A stretch of DNA of 64,000 nt. It comes from Guptibacillus algicola. GTDB lineage: Bacteria > Bacillota > Bacilli > Bacillales > Guptibacillaceae. The notes under the pieces are model-generated. The model was not told the origin of the DNA. It did not search any database and was given only the letters and a program-made list of their open reading frames with translations. A program made the position numbers and the translations under genes. The stretch covers positions 992,001 to 1,056,000 of the forward strand of contig NZ_JAIVAF010000003.1 of NCBI RefSeq assembly GCF_020171805.1, given 5' to 3'. Shown one piece after another: positions 24,993-33,853 of the stretch. The stretch's first letter is position 1. Every line of letters begins with the position of its first letter.

Positions 24993-26360
24993 ATGAATAA
25001 GACTCATTTAATCAAACCACTTCTCGGTATGGATTATGCTGTCATCTCTCATGGGAAAGGGATTTACCTTTTCGATGAAGATGGAAACACGTTTATAGAT
25101 GGGTCTTCAGGTGCGATCACTGCAAATTTAGGTCATGGTATGAAAGAAATTTCTGAAGCTATGATGAAGCAAGCTTCGCAAGTATCATTTGTCTATCGCT
25201 CTCAGTTTACGAGTAGACCTGCGGAAGAATTAGCAGAACGGCTTTGTCTTTCTGCACCAGGAGATCTTAACTGGGTGTTTTTTGTGAATAGCGGTTCTGA
25301 AGCAATGGAGACTGCGCTGAAAATTGCCGTTCAATATTGGCAGGAGCAAGGGAGACCTACGAAGAACAGGGTAATATCAAGGTGGATGAGTTATCACGGT
25401 ATTACGATGGGGGCATTATCGATGTCGGGTCATGTTATTCGTAGAAGTCGCTTTGCCTCTATGCTGGAGCATTACCCTACACTTTCTCCACCTTATTGTT
25501 ATCGTTGTGCGTTTGAAGGAAAATGCCCAAATTGCTCAGAATTATATGCACTTGAATTTGAACAAGTGATTCAGAGACTTGGAGCGGATTCAATCGCTGC
25601 GTTTGTATGTGAGCCTGTAATCGGTGCTGCTGGAGGTGCTGTCGTTCCCCCTGATCATTATTTTCAAGCGATGAAAAAAGTGTGTGATCGTTATGAAATC
25701 TTGTTTATTGCGGATGAGGTCATGACTGGCCTCGGACGAACAGGGAAAATGTATGCGATGGAACATTGGGGCGTACAACCTGACATCATAGCACTAGGAA
25801 AAGGGATGAGCGCTGGATTTACCCCGATGGCTGGTACGATTGTATCTGATCGAATTATCGAAACGATCAATAATGGATCAAAAATTGTATTGAGCGGCCA
25901 TACGTTTAGTGCCAACCCCCTATCTGCAGCGGTATGTCTCGCTGTCTTCGACTATTTAGAGAATCACGATGTCACTACGAACGTAGATAAACAAGGAAAG
26001 CTGCTCATGAACGGACTCACAAAGCTTAAATCGCTCTTTCCAATCATCGGTGATGTTAGAGGAAAGGGCCTTCTAACAGGTATCGAACTTGTAAAGGATA
26101 CGATCACAAAAGAGCCGTTCCCCCTTGAACATCAAGTTACGAATAGGTTAATCCGTCATTGTTATGAAGCTGGATTACTCGTCTATACTGCCGCTGGAGG
26201 TCTGAATGGTACAGCTGGTGACGCTATACTAGTTGCTCCACCTCTCATTATTAACGAAGTAGAAGTTGAGCTTTTACTTGATAAACTCCATAAAGGATTA
26301 ACAAGTTTGATGACAGAATTAATGGAGCAGGGATTATTTGAAGCGAAATCGATCAGTTAA
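24993..26360 (+). CDS. yodT: Class III aminotransferase (YodT-like)
   Basis: 455 aa, subgroup III PLP transaminase: VNSGSEAMETALKIA, YHGITMGALSMSGH, FIADEVMTGLGRTG, PLP lysine in IALGKGMSAGFTPM. An additional C-x-x-C-x-x-x-x-x-x-C-x-x-C cluster (CYRCAFEGKCPNCSELYA) is at about residue 170; it is found in this aminotransferase subfamily. Likely removes an amino group from a beta-lysine-derived intermediate, by analogy to B. subtilis yodT. First gene of the operon, ATG after GGGGGGAAGGG. Confidence 0.87.
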   Translation: MNKTHLIKPLLGMDYAVISHGKGIYLFDEDGNTFIDGSSGAITANLGHGMKEISEAMMKQASQVSFVYRSQFTSRPAEELAERLCLSAPGDLNWVFFVNSGSEAMETALKIAVQYWQEQGRPTKNRVISRWMSYHGITMGALSMSGHVIRRSRFASMLEHYPTLSPPYCYRCAFEGKCPNCSELYALEFEQVIQRLGADSIAAFVCEPVIGAAGGAVVPPDHYFQAMKKVCDRYEILFIADEVMTGLGRTGKMYAMEHWGVQPDIIALGKGMSAGFTPMAGTIVSDRIIETINNGSKIVLSGHTFSANPLSAAVCLAVFDYLENHDVTTNVDKQGKLLMNGLTKLKSLFPIIGDVRGKGLLTGIELVKDTITKEPFPLEHQVTNRLIRHCYEAGLLVYTAAGGLNGTAGDAILVAPPLIINEVEVELLLDKLHKGLTSLMTELMEQGLFEAKSIS

Positions 26361-26374
26361 GGGGGAGGGTGGAA

Positions 26375-27070
26375 ATGAGAACGAGTAAACACTGCAAATT
26401 ACCAGACCTTGGCATACTTAAAGATAATATGACGATTATGTGTGGTGGGTTTGGTGGAGTCGGATCACCGCCAACTCTGATCGAGTGGATACTAGAGTCT
26501 GGAATTAAAGACATTACGTTGATTTGCAATGATGCAGGCTTTCCGTGGATCGGACCTGGAAAGCTCGTTACAGAGAAGCGCGTGAAACGGTTGATTGCAT
26601 CACATATCGGGTCGAATCCAGAAGCAGGCAAGCAAATGCACAGTGGAGATTTAGAAGTTACATTCTATCCACAAGGAACGCTCGCAGAGAAAATTCGGGC
26701 TGGTGGAATGGGGTTAGGAGGAATATTAGTCGATGTCGGCCTCGGGACTTCGATTGAAGAAGGTAAAGAAAAGGCGATCGTGAATGGGAAAGAATACATG
26801 ATCGAACCAGCTCTTCAGGCAGATTTAGCAATCGTCTCATGTAAAAAAGCAGATGGTTATGGGAATCTCATCTATGACCAAAGTGCTAGAAATACGAATC
26901 CTTTAGTAGCCTCAGCTGGGAACATTACGGTAGCTGAAGCGGAAGAAATCGTAGATATTGGGGAATTAAACCCTGAAGAAATCATTACTCAAGGTGTTTT
27001 TATCGACTATGTCGTTCAAAGTAAGGGGGTCGATTGGAAATGGGTATGGGAGCTGAAACGAGAAAGTTGA
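26375..27070 (+). CDS. yodS: CoA-transferase subunit A (YodS-like)
   Basis: 231 aa from ATG 26375, 6 nt after GGGGGAGG; a GTG at 26369 is too close to it. Family I CoA-transferase alpha subunit: IMCGGFGGVGSPPTLIEWI, ICNDAGFPWIGPGKLV, GSNPEAGKQM, LQADLAIVSCKKADGYGN. Pairs with the next gene. Activates or transfers CoA to the oxo-acid formed from beta-lysine. Confidence 0.9.
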   Translation: MRTSKHCKLPDLGILKDNMTIMCGGFGGVGSPPTLIEWILESGIKDITLICNDAGFPWIGPGKLVTEKRVKRLIASHIGSNPEAGKQMHSGDLEVTFYPQGTLAEKIRAGGMGLGGILVDVGLGTSIEEGKEKAIVNGKEYMIEPALQADLAIVSCKKADGYGNLIYDQSARNTNPLVASAGNITVAEAEEIVDIGELNPEEIITQGVFIDYVVQSKGVDWKWVWELKRES

Positions 27071-27696
27071 TCGCGAAGCGCGCTTCAGAAGAAATTGGTC
27101 CTCTTATGATGGTAAACCTCGGAATCGGTATCCCCACTTTAGTAGCAGATTATCTTCCTCGTTCACTCGGCGTCATGCTGCATACTGAAAACGGCATATT
27201 AGGTATGGGGGGAAGCCCTGAAGTTGGTGAGGAAGATGGAAACCTATCAAACGCAGGGGGATACCCAGTTTCCATTATCCCTGGCGCATCATTTTTTGAT
27301 AGTGCAGAAGCATTTGGAATGGTTCGAAGAGGTTACCTCGATATTACGATACTAGGAGCGTTAGAAGTTAGCGGGAGAGGTGATATTGCAAACTGGATCG
27401 TACCAGGAAAGCGAGTACCAGGTATGGGAGGCGCGATCGATCTTGCGCAAAAAGCGAAAAAGGTAATCGTGTTGATGAGTCATACAACAAAAGATGGAAA
27501 ACCCAAAATACTTAAGGAATGTTCCCTGCCTCTTACAGTGAAGGAAGGGGCGAATATGATTATTACTGAACGAGCAGTAATGAAAATAGAGAACGGCTGC
27601 CTAAAGCTAATCGAAATAATGCCAGGCTATACGGTAGAAGAAGTGATTGATTCAACTGAAGCCGAGTTAGAAATCGAGCTAGTTAGGAGGCATTGA
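27040..27696 (+). CDS. yodR: CoA-transferase subunit B (YodR-like)
   Basis: 218 aa from ATG 27040 (TTG at 27034 is in frame but nearer the AAGGGGG site). Beta subunit with catalytic Glu in LHTENGILGMGG, N-terminal MMVNLGIGIPTLVADYL, then LDITILGALEVSGRGDIANW. Overlaps the previous gene by about 30 bp, indicating coupled translation of the two subunits. Confidence 0.9.
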   Translation: MGMGAETRKLIAKRASEEIGPLMMVNLGIGIPTLVADYLPRSLGVMLHTENGILGMGGSPEVGEEDGNLSNAGGYPVSIIPGASFFDSAEAFGMVRRGYLDITILGALEVSGRGDIANWIVPGKRVPGMGGAIDLAQKAKKVIVLMSHTTKDGKPKILKECSLPLTVKEGANMIITERAVMKIENGCLKLIEIMPGYTVEEVIDSTEAELEIELVRRH

Positions 27697-28946
27697 TGAT
27701 GCAAGAGATGGTAAAGAAATGGATGGAGAACAACAAAGAATATGGGACGGAATTGTTACAAAGACTCGTCAGGTGCGACAGCGTGCAAGGGAATGAAGCA
27801 CGCGTGCAAGAAATAGTTGAAGCCGAACTACAGCGTCTAGAACTCGATGTGGATCGCTTCGTACCTGGGGAAGAAACTACTTCGCATCCTTCATTTTGCG
27901 CGAACCGTACTGATTTTTCTAACAGTCCGAACGTAGTAGGCGTTAGGAAAGGGAGTGGTGGTGGAAGATCGTTAATCCTCAATGGCCATGTGGATGTTGT
28001 GCCTCCTGGGAATAGAGAGGATTGGCGCGCAGATCCTTACAGTGGTGAAGTCATAGACGGAAAGCTTTATGGGAGAGGTTCTACAGACATGAAGGGCGGG
28101 AACACTGCGATGCTTCTTGCCCTTAAATGTATGAAAGAGCTAGGTATCTCATTAAAAGGAGATGTCATATACGAGAGCGTTGTAGAAGAAGAAAGTGGTG
28201 GGACAGGAACGCTCGCAACGATTCAAAAAGGGTACAAAGCTGATGCAGCACTTATTCCTGAACCGACAAATATGAAAGTCTTTCCGAAACAGCAAGGGTC
28301 AATGTGGTTTCGATTGAAAATAAATGGGCAATCAGCACATGGCGGGACAAGGTATGAAGGCGTGTCTGCACTTGAGAAGAGTTTGCGTGTTATCGAAGCA
28401 ATACAAACGTTAGAGAGAAAACGAAATGAAACGATTACAGATCCACTCTATAAGCATATCCCGATACCAGTTCCGATCAACCTTGGCACGATTAAAGGTG
28501 GAGACTGGCCATCTTCAGTTCCGGACCAAGTTATCATAGAAGGTAGAATGGGCGTTATCCCAGGTGAAGCGCTTACGGATGCTCAAAAAGCAATGGCGAA
28601 TGCACTATCTTCTATTGAAGACGAATGGATAAAGCAACACCCTGTAGATCTCGAATGGTTTGGAGCTAGATGGCTACCTGGCGAAGTAAGTGTGGAGCAC
28701 CCATTACTTTCCATTCTGAAACATAATTATGAGGAAAGCTCAGGACAAGAGTTGAAAATAGAAGCATCCCCATGGGGTACGGATGGAGGTCTTCTTACTC
28801 AGCTAGCTGAAACACCTGCACTCGTCTTCGGTCCTGGGGAAACGGCGCTTGCTCACTTTTCAAATGAATATATCGACATCGATCAGATGATGCTTGCAGC
28901 GGAAGTCTATGTGCATACGATCGTCGAGTGGTGTGGGAAGGAATAA
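27693..28946 (+). CDS. yodQ: M20 family deacylase (YodQ-like, ArgE/DapE type)
   Basis: 417 aa zinc hydrolase. Metal ligands: LNGHVDVVPPG (His), GRGSTDMKGG (Asp), VVEEESGG (Glu-Glu), ALIPEPTN and ETALAHFSNEYIDI (His). Expected to remove an N-acyl group, plausibly acetyl from N-acetyl-beta-lysine or a related intermediate. ATG overlaps the previous gene by 4 bp (ATGATG). Confidence 0.88.
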   Translation: MMMQEMVKKWMENNKEYGTELLQRLVRCDSVQGNEARVQEIVEAELQRLELDVDRFVPGEETTSHPSFCANRTDFSNSPNVVGVRKGSGGGRSLILNGHVDVVPPGNREDWRADPYSGEVIDGKLYGRGSTDMKGGNTAMLLALKCMKELGISLKGDVIYESVVEEESGGTGTLATIQKGYKADAALIPEPTNMKVFPKQQGSMWFRLKINGQSAHGGTRYEGVSALEKSLRVIEAIQTLERKRNETITDPLYKHIPIPVPINLGTIKGGDWPSSVPDQVIIEGRMGVIPGEALTDAQKAMANALSSIEDEWIKQHPVDLEWFGARWLPGEVSVEHPLLSILKHNYEESSGQELKIEASPWGTDGGLLTQLAETPALVFGPGETALAHFSNEYIDIDQMMLAAEVYVHTIVEWCGKE

Positions 28947-28973
28947 GGACGGGAAACCGTTCTTATTCTTTTT
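28945..28973 (+). terminator. Terminator after yodQ
   Basis: AAGGACGG-gaaa-CCGTTCTT stem and TTCTTTTTAT. Separates yodT-S-R-Q from the acetyltransferase gene; may be partial. Confidence 0.6.
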
Positions 28974-29037
28974 ATATAGAGGATTTTGAGCAGAAGGAGC
29001 GAAGAAAATCAAAAAGATAGTAAAAGGTGGGGAAGGT

Positions 29038-29892
29038 ATGACAGATGAGAGAGAGATCGCAATTGATCGAAACTACAAAGGAAGTGACTATTCGTTCGAC
29101 TGTAATCATGACCCTTTTAATGAAAGAATTCGAATCGAGCATTACTCAGGTAATTCGAGGCATGTCATCACTCATGTGCTTCGCTTGTTTACGACTGGCT
29201 ATTCAAAATGCATCGTAAAAGTGAAAGATACGGATCTTTCTATATTTAGGAGCTTAGGTTTCTCGTATGAAGGAACGATAAGAAATTATTTCTCTGGTGT
29301 TGATATGCATGTCATGACAAAATTCAAAGAAAATTGGCGCAGGAACGCTCACCGCTGGATGGAGGAAGAACAAATACTTGATGGCGTTCTATCAAAGGTT
29401 GCTTCACCTCTTTCTGAAAAACCAGTGATGAGAAGAGCCACTGAGCAAGATGCAGAGAAACTTTCGGTATTGTATAAGAGCGTTTTCGAAGTTTATCCAA
29501 CTCCGATGGATCAACCGGAATATATCCGTAAAGTAATGAAAGAAGGGACTATTTTTTATTTAGTTGAGGAAGGTAACAAGATAACGAGCGCAGCTTCAGC
29601 CGAGGTTAACCGCACGTTCCAAAATGCTGAGATAACCGATTGTGCTACATTACCTGAGTTTAGAAAGAGCGGTGCAATGAGACATCTGATCCTAGCTCTA
29701 GAATCGAAGTTGTTAGATGAAGGGATTTATTATGCTTACTCCATTGCAAGAAGCTTGTCCTTTGGGATGAATGCAGTCTTCTTTCAGCTTGGATATGAAT
29801 ATGGAGGACGTCTGATCAATAATGTTAAGATCTATGATGATTGGGAGAATATGAATTTATGGAGCAAAGCACTTGTGACGAGTGCCGACTAA
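29038..29892 (+). CDS. ablB: Putative beta-lysine N-acetyltransferase (AblB/YodP)
   Basis: 284 aa. N-terminal AblB-specific region (residues 1-130), then a GNAT domain (about 140-275): ATEQDAEKLSVLYKSVFEVYP, ITSAASAEVNR, AEITDCATLPEFRKSGAMRH (acetyl-CoA loop), YSIARSLSFGMNAVFFQLGY. AblB acetylates the epsilon-amino group of beta-lysine to give the compatible solute N6-acetyl-beta-lysine, its partner being AblA/KamA in the same cluster. ATG 29038 preceded by GGTGGGGAAGG. Confidence 0.9.
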   Translation: MTDEREIAIDRNYKGSDYSFDCNHDPFNERIRIEHYSGNSRHVITHVLRLFTTGYSKCIVKVKDTDLSIFRSLGFSYEGTIRNYFSGVDMHVMTKFKENWRRNAHRWMEEEQILDGVLSKVASPLSEKPVMRRATEQDAEKLSVLYKSVFEVYPTPMDQPEYIRKVMKEGTIFYLVEEGNKITSAASAEVNRTFQNAEITDCATLPEFRKSGAMRHLILALESKLLDEGIYYAYSIARSLSFGMNAVFFQLGYEYGGRLINNVKIYDDWENMNLWSKALVTSAD

Positions 29893-29931
29893 TCGGCATA
29901 CGTAGATGGATTTTGGGCGAAGGGGGAGCTT

Positions 29932-31311
29932 ATGTTCAAACAAAACATTTCCATCACCAACGGAATGTTTCGCGCGATCTTAGAAAGCATCGATGAAGGA
30001 ATACATGCCGTTGATCATAAAGGGATAACGATTTATTACAATGAAATAGCTGCAAAGCACGATGGGTTAAATGTAGAAGATGTTCTTGGAAAGCACTACC
30101 TTGAGGCTTTTCCATCGCTTTCAAAGGAAACAAGCACCTTATCTTATGTACTTTCAACAAAGAGACCGATCTATAACAAAGATCAAACATATCGAAATAT
30201 GAAAGGGAGCTTTGTTTCTACCATTAATACGACACTACCTATTATTGTTGATGACACCCTGGTAGGAGCTGTAGAAATTGCTCGTGATATCAGTAGGATT
30301 AAGAAGCTATCAGATAAAGTTATGGAACTCCAAGCGAAATTAACGACGAATACAGCGAAGGATTTTGATAATGGAACCTCTTATACGTTTAGAGATATCA
30401 TCACTTCAGATGAAACCTTCTTAAAAGTAAAAAAATGGGCACGGAAAGCAGCACAACATTTTTCCCCTGTCCTTGTGTATGGAGAAACTGGGACTGGGAA
30501 AGAACTCCTTATCCAAGCAATTCATAATGCTTCAGGTAGAAAAGGTGCGTTTATTGCTCAAAACTGTGCTGCGCTACCATCTAGCATTCTCGAATCGATT
30601 TTATTTGGTACTTCGAAAGGATCGTTCACAGGTGCTGAAGAACGGCCTGGGCTTTTTGAACTAGCAGACAACGGATCATTGTTTCTTGATGAAATCAATT
30701 CGATGCCAACTGAAATTCAAGCAAAATTACTTCGTGTATTAGAAGATGGTGTTATCCGAAGAGTAGGTGCAGTGAAAACACGTCGAGTAGATGTGAGGAT
30801 CATTGCAGCGATTAATGAAGAACCAGAAATGGCACTTAAAGAAAAAAGGATTAGGGAGGATTTATTTTACAGATTGAACGTTGTTTACTTACGAATACCG
30901 CCACTTCGAGAGAGACGAGGAGATATACCTGCCCTCATCGATCATTTTATTGAGAAATACAACAAGAAATTTAATAAGAACATCACTAGTATCGAAAAGG
31001 AAGCATTAGAGATTCTTTGTGATCGTAGGTGGCAAGGGAATGTAAGAGAACTAGAGCATGTGATTCAATCAGCAATGAATTTCGCTGAGAATGAGCACCT
31101 TTCAGCAGAGGATTTTCCTTATATTAAGCCACGCTTCACAGCTTCTTCTTCAGAGTCACTTCGAGATGTGCTTCAACATACAGAATGGAGATTAATTGAG
31201 AAGGCGATGGAAAGTGCGGGAGGTAACGTTCAGAAAGCAGCGAAGCAACTTCAAATCCCAAGGCAAACATTACAGTATAAGCTTTCAAAATACGTAAGTG
31301 CCCAAAAATGA
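29932..31311 (+). CDS. Sigma-54-dependent activator (PAS-AAA-Fis)
   Basis: 459 aa. PAS domain (residues 10-115; AVDHKGITIYYNEIAAKH), sigma-54 interaction AAA+ domain (about 150-380): Walker A YGETGTGKEL, GSFTGAEERPG loop (GAFTGA motif), Walker B GSLFLDEIN, VRIIAA, then a Fis-type HTH at the C-terminus (NVQKAAKQLQIPRQTLQYKL). RocR-like. Gene order and the -24/-12 promoter before kamA show it as the activator of kamA. Which ligand the PAS domain senses is unknown. ATG after AAGGGGGAG. Confidence 0.92.
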   Translation: MFKQNISITNGMFRAILESIDEGIHAVDHKGITIYYNEIAAKHDGLNVEDVLGKHYLEAFPSLSKETSTLSYVLSTKRPIYNKDQTYRNMKGSFVSTINTTLPIIVDDTLVGAVEIARDISRIKKLSDKVMELQAKLTTNTAKDFDNGTSYTFRDIITSDETFLKVKKWARKAAQHFSPVLVYGETGTGKELLIQAIHNASGRKGAFIAQNCAALPSSILESILFGTSKGSFTGAEERPGLFELADNGSLFLDEINSMPTEIQAKLLRVLEDGVIRRVGAVKTRRVDVRIIAAINEEPEMALKEKRIREDLFYRLNVVYLRIPPLRERRGDIPALIDHFIEKYNKKFNKNITSIEKEALEILCDRRWQGNVRELEHVIQSAMNFAENEHLSAEDFPYIKPRFTASSSESLRDVLQHTEWRLIEKAMESAGGNVQKAAKQLQIPRQTLQYKLSKYVSAQK

Positions 31312-31321
31312 GCACGTGAGC

Positions 31322-31349
31322 TAATCGTCATCACTTAAATAACGACTAA
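31322..31349. promoter_or_regulatory. Candidate upstream activator site of kamA
   Basis: Imperfect inverted repeat: TAATCGT ... ACGACTAA, about 40-65 bp before the -24 element. Sigma-54 activators bind dyads upstream of the promoter; this is the only dyad seen in the gap. Weak evidence. Confidence 0.3.
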
Positions 31350-31386
31350 ACGGTAAGTTATAAGACTTTAAAAGAAATAATGGAGC

Positions 31387-31403
31387 TGGCATCAATCTTG
31401 CAT
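31387..31403 (+). promoter_or_regulatory. Sigma-54 (SigL) promoter of kamA
   Basis: TGGCAT-N5-TTGCAT (31387-31392, 31398-31403). Consensus TGGCAC-N5-TTGC[A/T]; the GG and GC pairs have exact spacing. Located 34 bp before the true kamA start and 75 bp after the sigma-54 activator gene. Confidence 0.9.
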
Positions 31404-31436
31404 AGTATAACAGTAGATTCCAAGAAGGGGGAATGT

Positions 31437-32852
31437 ATGATGCTTATGCAACTTTATAAGCCAGCACGTCATTGGAAGGATATCGAACTTTGGAAGAATG
31501 TTACTGAGGACCAATGGAACGATTGGATTTGGCAGCTTACGAATACCATTCGAACTCTTGACGACCTTCGTAAAGTAGTTAACCTCACACCTGATGAAGA
31601 GGAAGGGGTAAGGATCGCAACGAAAACGATTCCATTAAATATAACGCCCTACTACGCATCTCTGATGAATCCAGATGACCCCAGGTGCCCAGTACGGATG
31701 CAGTCGATCCCGATCTCAAAAGAAATGCATAAAACAAAGTATGATTTAGAAGACCCACTTCATGAAGACGAAGATTCCCCTGTACCTGGTTTAACACATC
31801 GCTATCCTGATCGGGTTTTGTTTCTTGTTACGAACCAATGCTCGATGTACTGTAGGTATTGCACTAGAAGACGATTTTCCGGACAAATCGGAATGGGAGT
31901 GCCAAAGAAACAGTTGGATGCAGCAATCAATTATATCTCACAAACACCAGAAGTAAGGGATGTTCTTATTTCTGGAGGAGATGGCTTATTGATCAACGAT
32001 AAAATTCTTGAGTATATCCTAAAAAACCTACGTGCGATTCCACACGTTGAGATCATTCGAATCGGTACAAGAGCACCGGTTGTTTTTCCTCAAAGAATTA
32101 CCGAAGATCTTTGTAACATTTTAAAAAAATACCATCCTGTCTGGTTAAATACTCACTTTAATACAAGCATTGAAATAACGGAAGAATCTAAGAAGGCATG
32201 TGAAATGCTTGTAAATGCAGGTGTGCCAGTTGGAAACCAAGCCGTCATTCTTGCTGGAATTAATGATAGCGTAACAATAATGAAGAAGTTGATGCATGAC
32301 CTTGTAAAAATACGAGTACGACCATACTATATTTATCAATGTGATCTGTCAGAAGGAATTGGTCATTTTCGAGCCCCTGTTGCAAAAGGGCTTGAGATTA
32401 TGGAAGGCTTACGAGGTCACACATCTGGATATGCTGTACCAACATTCGTTGTAGATGCACCTGGTGGAGGAGGGAAAATTGCTCTCCAACCGAACTACAT
32501 GATTTCTCAAAGCGCAGATAAAGTCATTTTGAGAAATTTTGAGGGTGTAATTACTTCGTATCCAGAGCCTGAGAATTACACTCCTGGTACAGCCGATACG
32601 TACTTCAACAGCATCTACCAGCTTGAGAAGAAACCTGCAATCGGAATAAGCTCACTCATGACTGATGAGCGGTTTAACCTTGTACCTGAGAACCTTCAGA
32701 GACTGAACCGTAGAAGTAAATACGGGGATGACCCTAGCCATTCTTCACTTAAAGACCAAAGAGAAAAACGGGATATTATGAAAGAGAAGAAGTACAATGC
32801 AGAACAAGCGAAACACAACAAGAAAAACGATGTTGAGGAGGGGAGTTCATGA
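31437..32852 (+). CDS. kamA: Lysine 2,3-aminomutase
   Basis: Radical SAM/PLP enzyme, L-lysine to L-beta-lysine. Fe-S motif C-x-x-x-C-x-x-C in CSMYCRYCTRRRF (about residue 135); PLP lysine in VVDAPGGGGKIALQPNY (about residue 340). The reading frame opens at ATG 31380, but that start precedes the sigma-54 promoter; ATG 31437 (after AAGAAGGGGG) gives 471 aa, the length I recall for B. subtilis KamA. The two genes after and before (yokU, ablB) complete the ablA/ablB pair. Long basic, Lys-rich C-terminal tail. Confidence 0.95.
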   Translation: MMLMQLYKPARHWKDIELWKNVTEDQWNDWIWQLTNTIRTLDDLRKVVNLTPDEEEGVRIATKTIPLNITPYYASLMNPDDPRCPVRMQSIPISKEMHKTKYDLEDPLHEDEDSPVPGLTHRYPDRVLFLVTNQCSMYCRYCTRRRFSGQIGMGVPKKQLDAAINYISQTPEVRDVLISGGDGLLINDKILEYILKNLRAIPHVEIIRIGTRAPVVFPQRITEDLCNILKKYHPVWLNTHFNTSIEITEESKKACEMLVNAGVPVGNQAVILAGINDSVTIMKKLMHDLVKIRVRPYYIYQCDLSEGIGHFRAPVAKGLEIMEGLRGHTSGYAVPTFVVDAPGGGGKIALQPNYMISQSADKVILRNFEGVITSYPEPENYTPGTADTYFNSIYQLEKKPAIGISSLMTDERFNLVPENLQRLNRRSKYGDDPSHSSLKDQREKRDIMKEKKYNAEQAKHNKKNDVEEGSS

Positions 32853-33139
32853 ATTGTAAGTGGTGTGATAAGGAAGGCGCCTTTGAAACCCTCGATACTG
32901 GATATTGGGAACTTCCTGATGGATCAAGGGCGGTCGAAATTAATGAATTACCTTCTATCCAGTGCATTGATTGCGGCATGTGTTATCAAACAGATGAACT
33001 AGTTGGAGATGTTGAAGAACAGCTGATGTTGATCGATACATCCAAACTGTCTTCTTCCTTTACATTTAAAGAATTGATGGATCAACCTAGACTTTTAAAA
33101 AAGAATTATTTTGACATCGATCGTTATCCGCTTAAATAG
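32849..33139 (+). CDS. yokU: YokU family protein
   Basis: 96 aa. Two zinc-ribbon-like Cys pairs: CKWC (residues 3-6) and CIDCGMC (about 38-44). ATG overlaps the kamA stop by 4 bp (ATGA), a fixed arrangement with kamA in Bacillus. Role unknown; probably an accessory to beta-lysine metabolism. Confidence 0.85.
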   Translation: MNCKWCDKEGAFETLDTGYWELPDGSRAVEINELPSIQCIDCGMCYQTDELVGDVEEQLMLIDTSKLSSSFTFKELMDQPRLLKKNYFDIDRYPLK

Positions 33140-33218
33140 GTAAACTTGATGGTTTCGCGCTCCCTGTCCAATTGAGGAAAGGTTACCCAAAAATTATATC
33201 GGAATATTCTGAAAAATA

Positions 33219-33247
33219 TTGATATTTTGACGATTCCCTCGTATAAT
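33219..33247 (+). promoter_or_regulatory. Sigma-A promoter of the IDEAL-domain gene
   Basis: TTGATA (33219-33224), 17-bp spacer, TATAAT (33242-33247). Confidence 0.7.
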
Positions 33248-33279
33248 AATAAAAAGAGCTTCTAAGGGGGGAGAGCAAC

Positions 33280-33531
33280 ATGAACAACCATCATAAATCG
33301 TATAGAGACAACATGAAAGATAAAGCGATGAAAAAGAAGAAAGATCAAGAAACATTCGAGTTGGAATTGTACGCCCAATTAATCCTTGATGAAGCCGTCT
33401 TTACCTTCCAGAAAAACCGTTACCAGGACACAATCAATTTAGCACTTGATCGTCGAGACGAAAAAGCATTTCAGGAAGCATCAGAACAATATGTCACGTT
33501 TCTTCGTTCCTACAAGCAGGCGCTTCATTAA
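33280..33531 (+). CDS. IDEAL domain protein
   Basis: 83 aa. Basic N-terminus, then an IDEAL-type segment (LYAQLILDEAVFTFQKNRY and LDRRDEKAFQEASEQY), a short helical domain common in small Firmicute regulators and adaptor proteins. ATG after AAGGGGGGAG. Own sigma-A promoter. Function unknown. Confidence 0.75.
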   Translation: MNNHHKSYRDNMKDKAMKKKKDQETFELELYAQLILDEAVFTFQKNRYQDTINLALDRRDEKAFQEASEQYVTFLRSYKQALH

Positions 33532-33597
33532 TTCTTGAATAGAACAGGGCGACGATGACGCAAACTAATCGTAACCAATCGATAAGGGAGTGTCAGT

Positions 33598-33723
33598 ATG
33601 GGTCGTTAGAAGAAAGGCAATGCGAATGCTGAGAGAAATAATAACGCGAAGCAAAAGCAAGATAAACAAATTCCGTCATATGCAGAAATAGAAGCTCAAA
33701 AACTAAAAAACCCGCAAGAATAA
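33598..33723 (+). pseudogene. Small basic protein gene with an amber codon at codon 4
   Basis: ATG 33598 follows AAGGGAG at good spacing, then GGT CGT TAG (33607-33609), then 37 further open codons to TAA 33721: KKGNANAERNNNAKQKQDKQ, later IPSYAEIEAQKLKNPQE. A single CAG to TAG transition in an otherwise intact Lys/Gln/Asn-rich (SASP-like) small gene is the simplest reading. No alternative start after the TAG. Family not recognised. May be a sequencing error. Confidence 0.55.
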
Positions 33724-33734
33724 GGAAACACATG

Positions 33735-33768
33735 CAGGGCTGTCGAGAACTTTGGCAGTCCTGTTTTA
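33735..33768 (+). terminator. Terminator-like hairpin
   Basis: CAGGGCTG ... CAGTCCTG imperfect stem followed by TTTTATTT. Confidence 0.6.
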
Positions 33769-33853
33769 TTTGTATGCATGATTCTATTTTCGTTTATTCA
33801 ACCGTGTCAACAGTCGGTTTATGTTACCATTATAGAAGGTATTTAAGGAAAGG

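Noticed and set aside
31380-31436. Upstream extension of kamA from ATG 31380
   Set aside because: It contains the sigma-54 -24/-12 promoter and lacks an SD; ATG 31437 has one and gives the family length.
33598-33723. Pyrrolysine readthrough of the TAG codon
   Set aside because: No pyl genes seen and not known in Bacillaceae; a simple C-to-T nonsense change is more likely.
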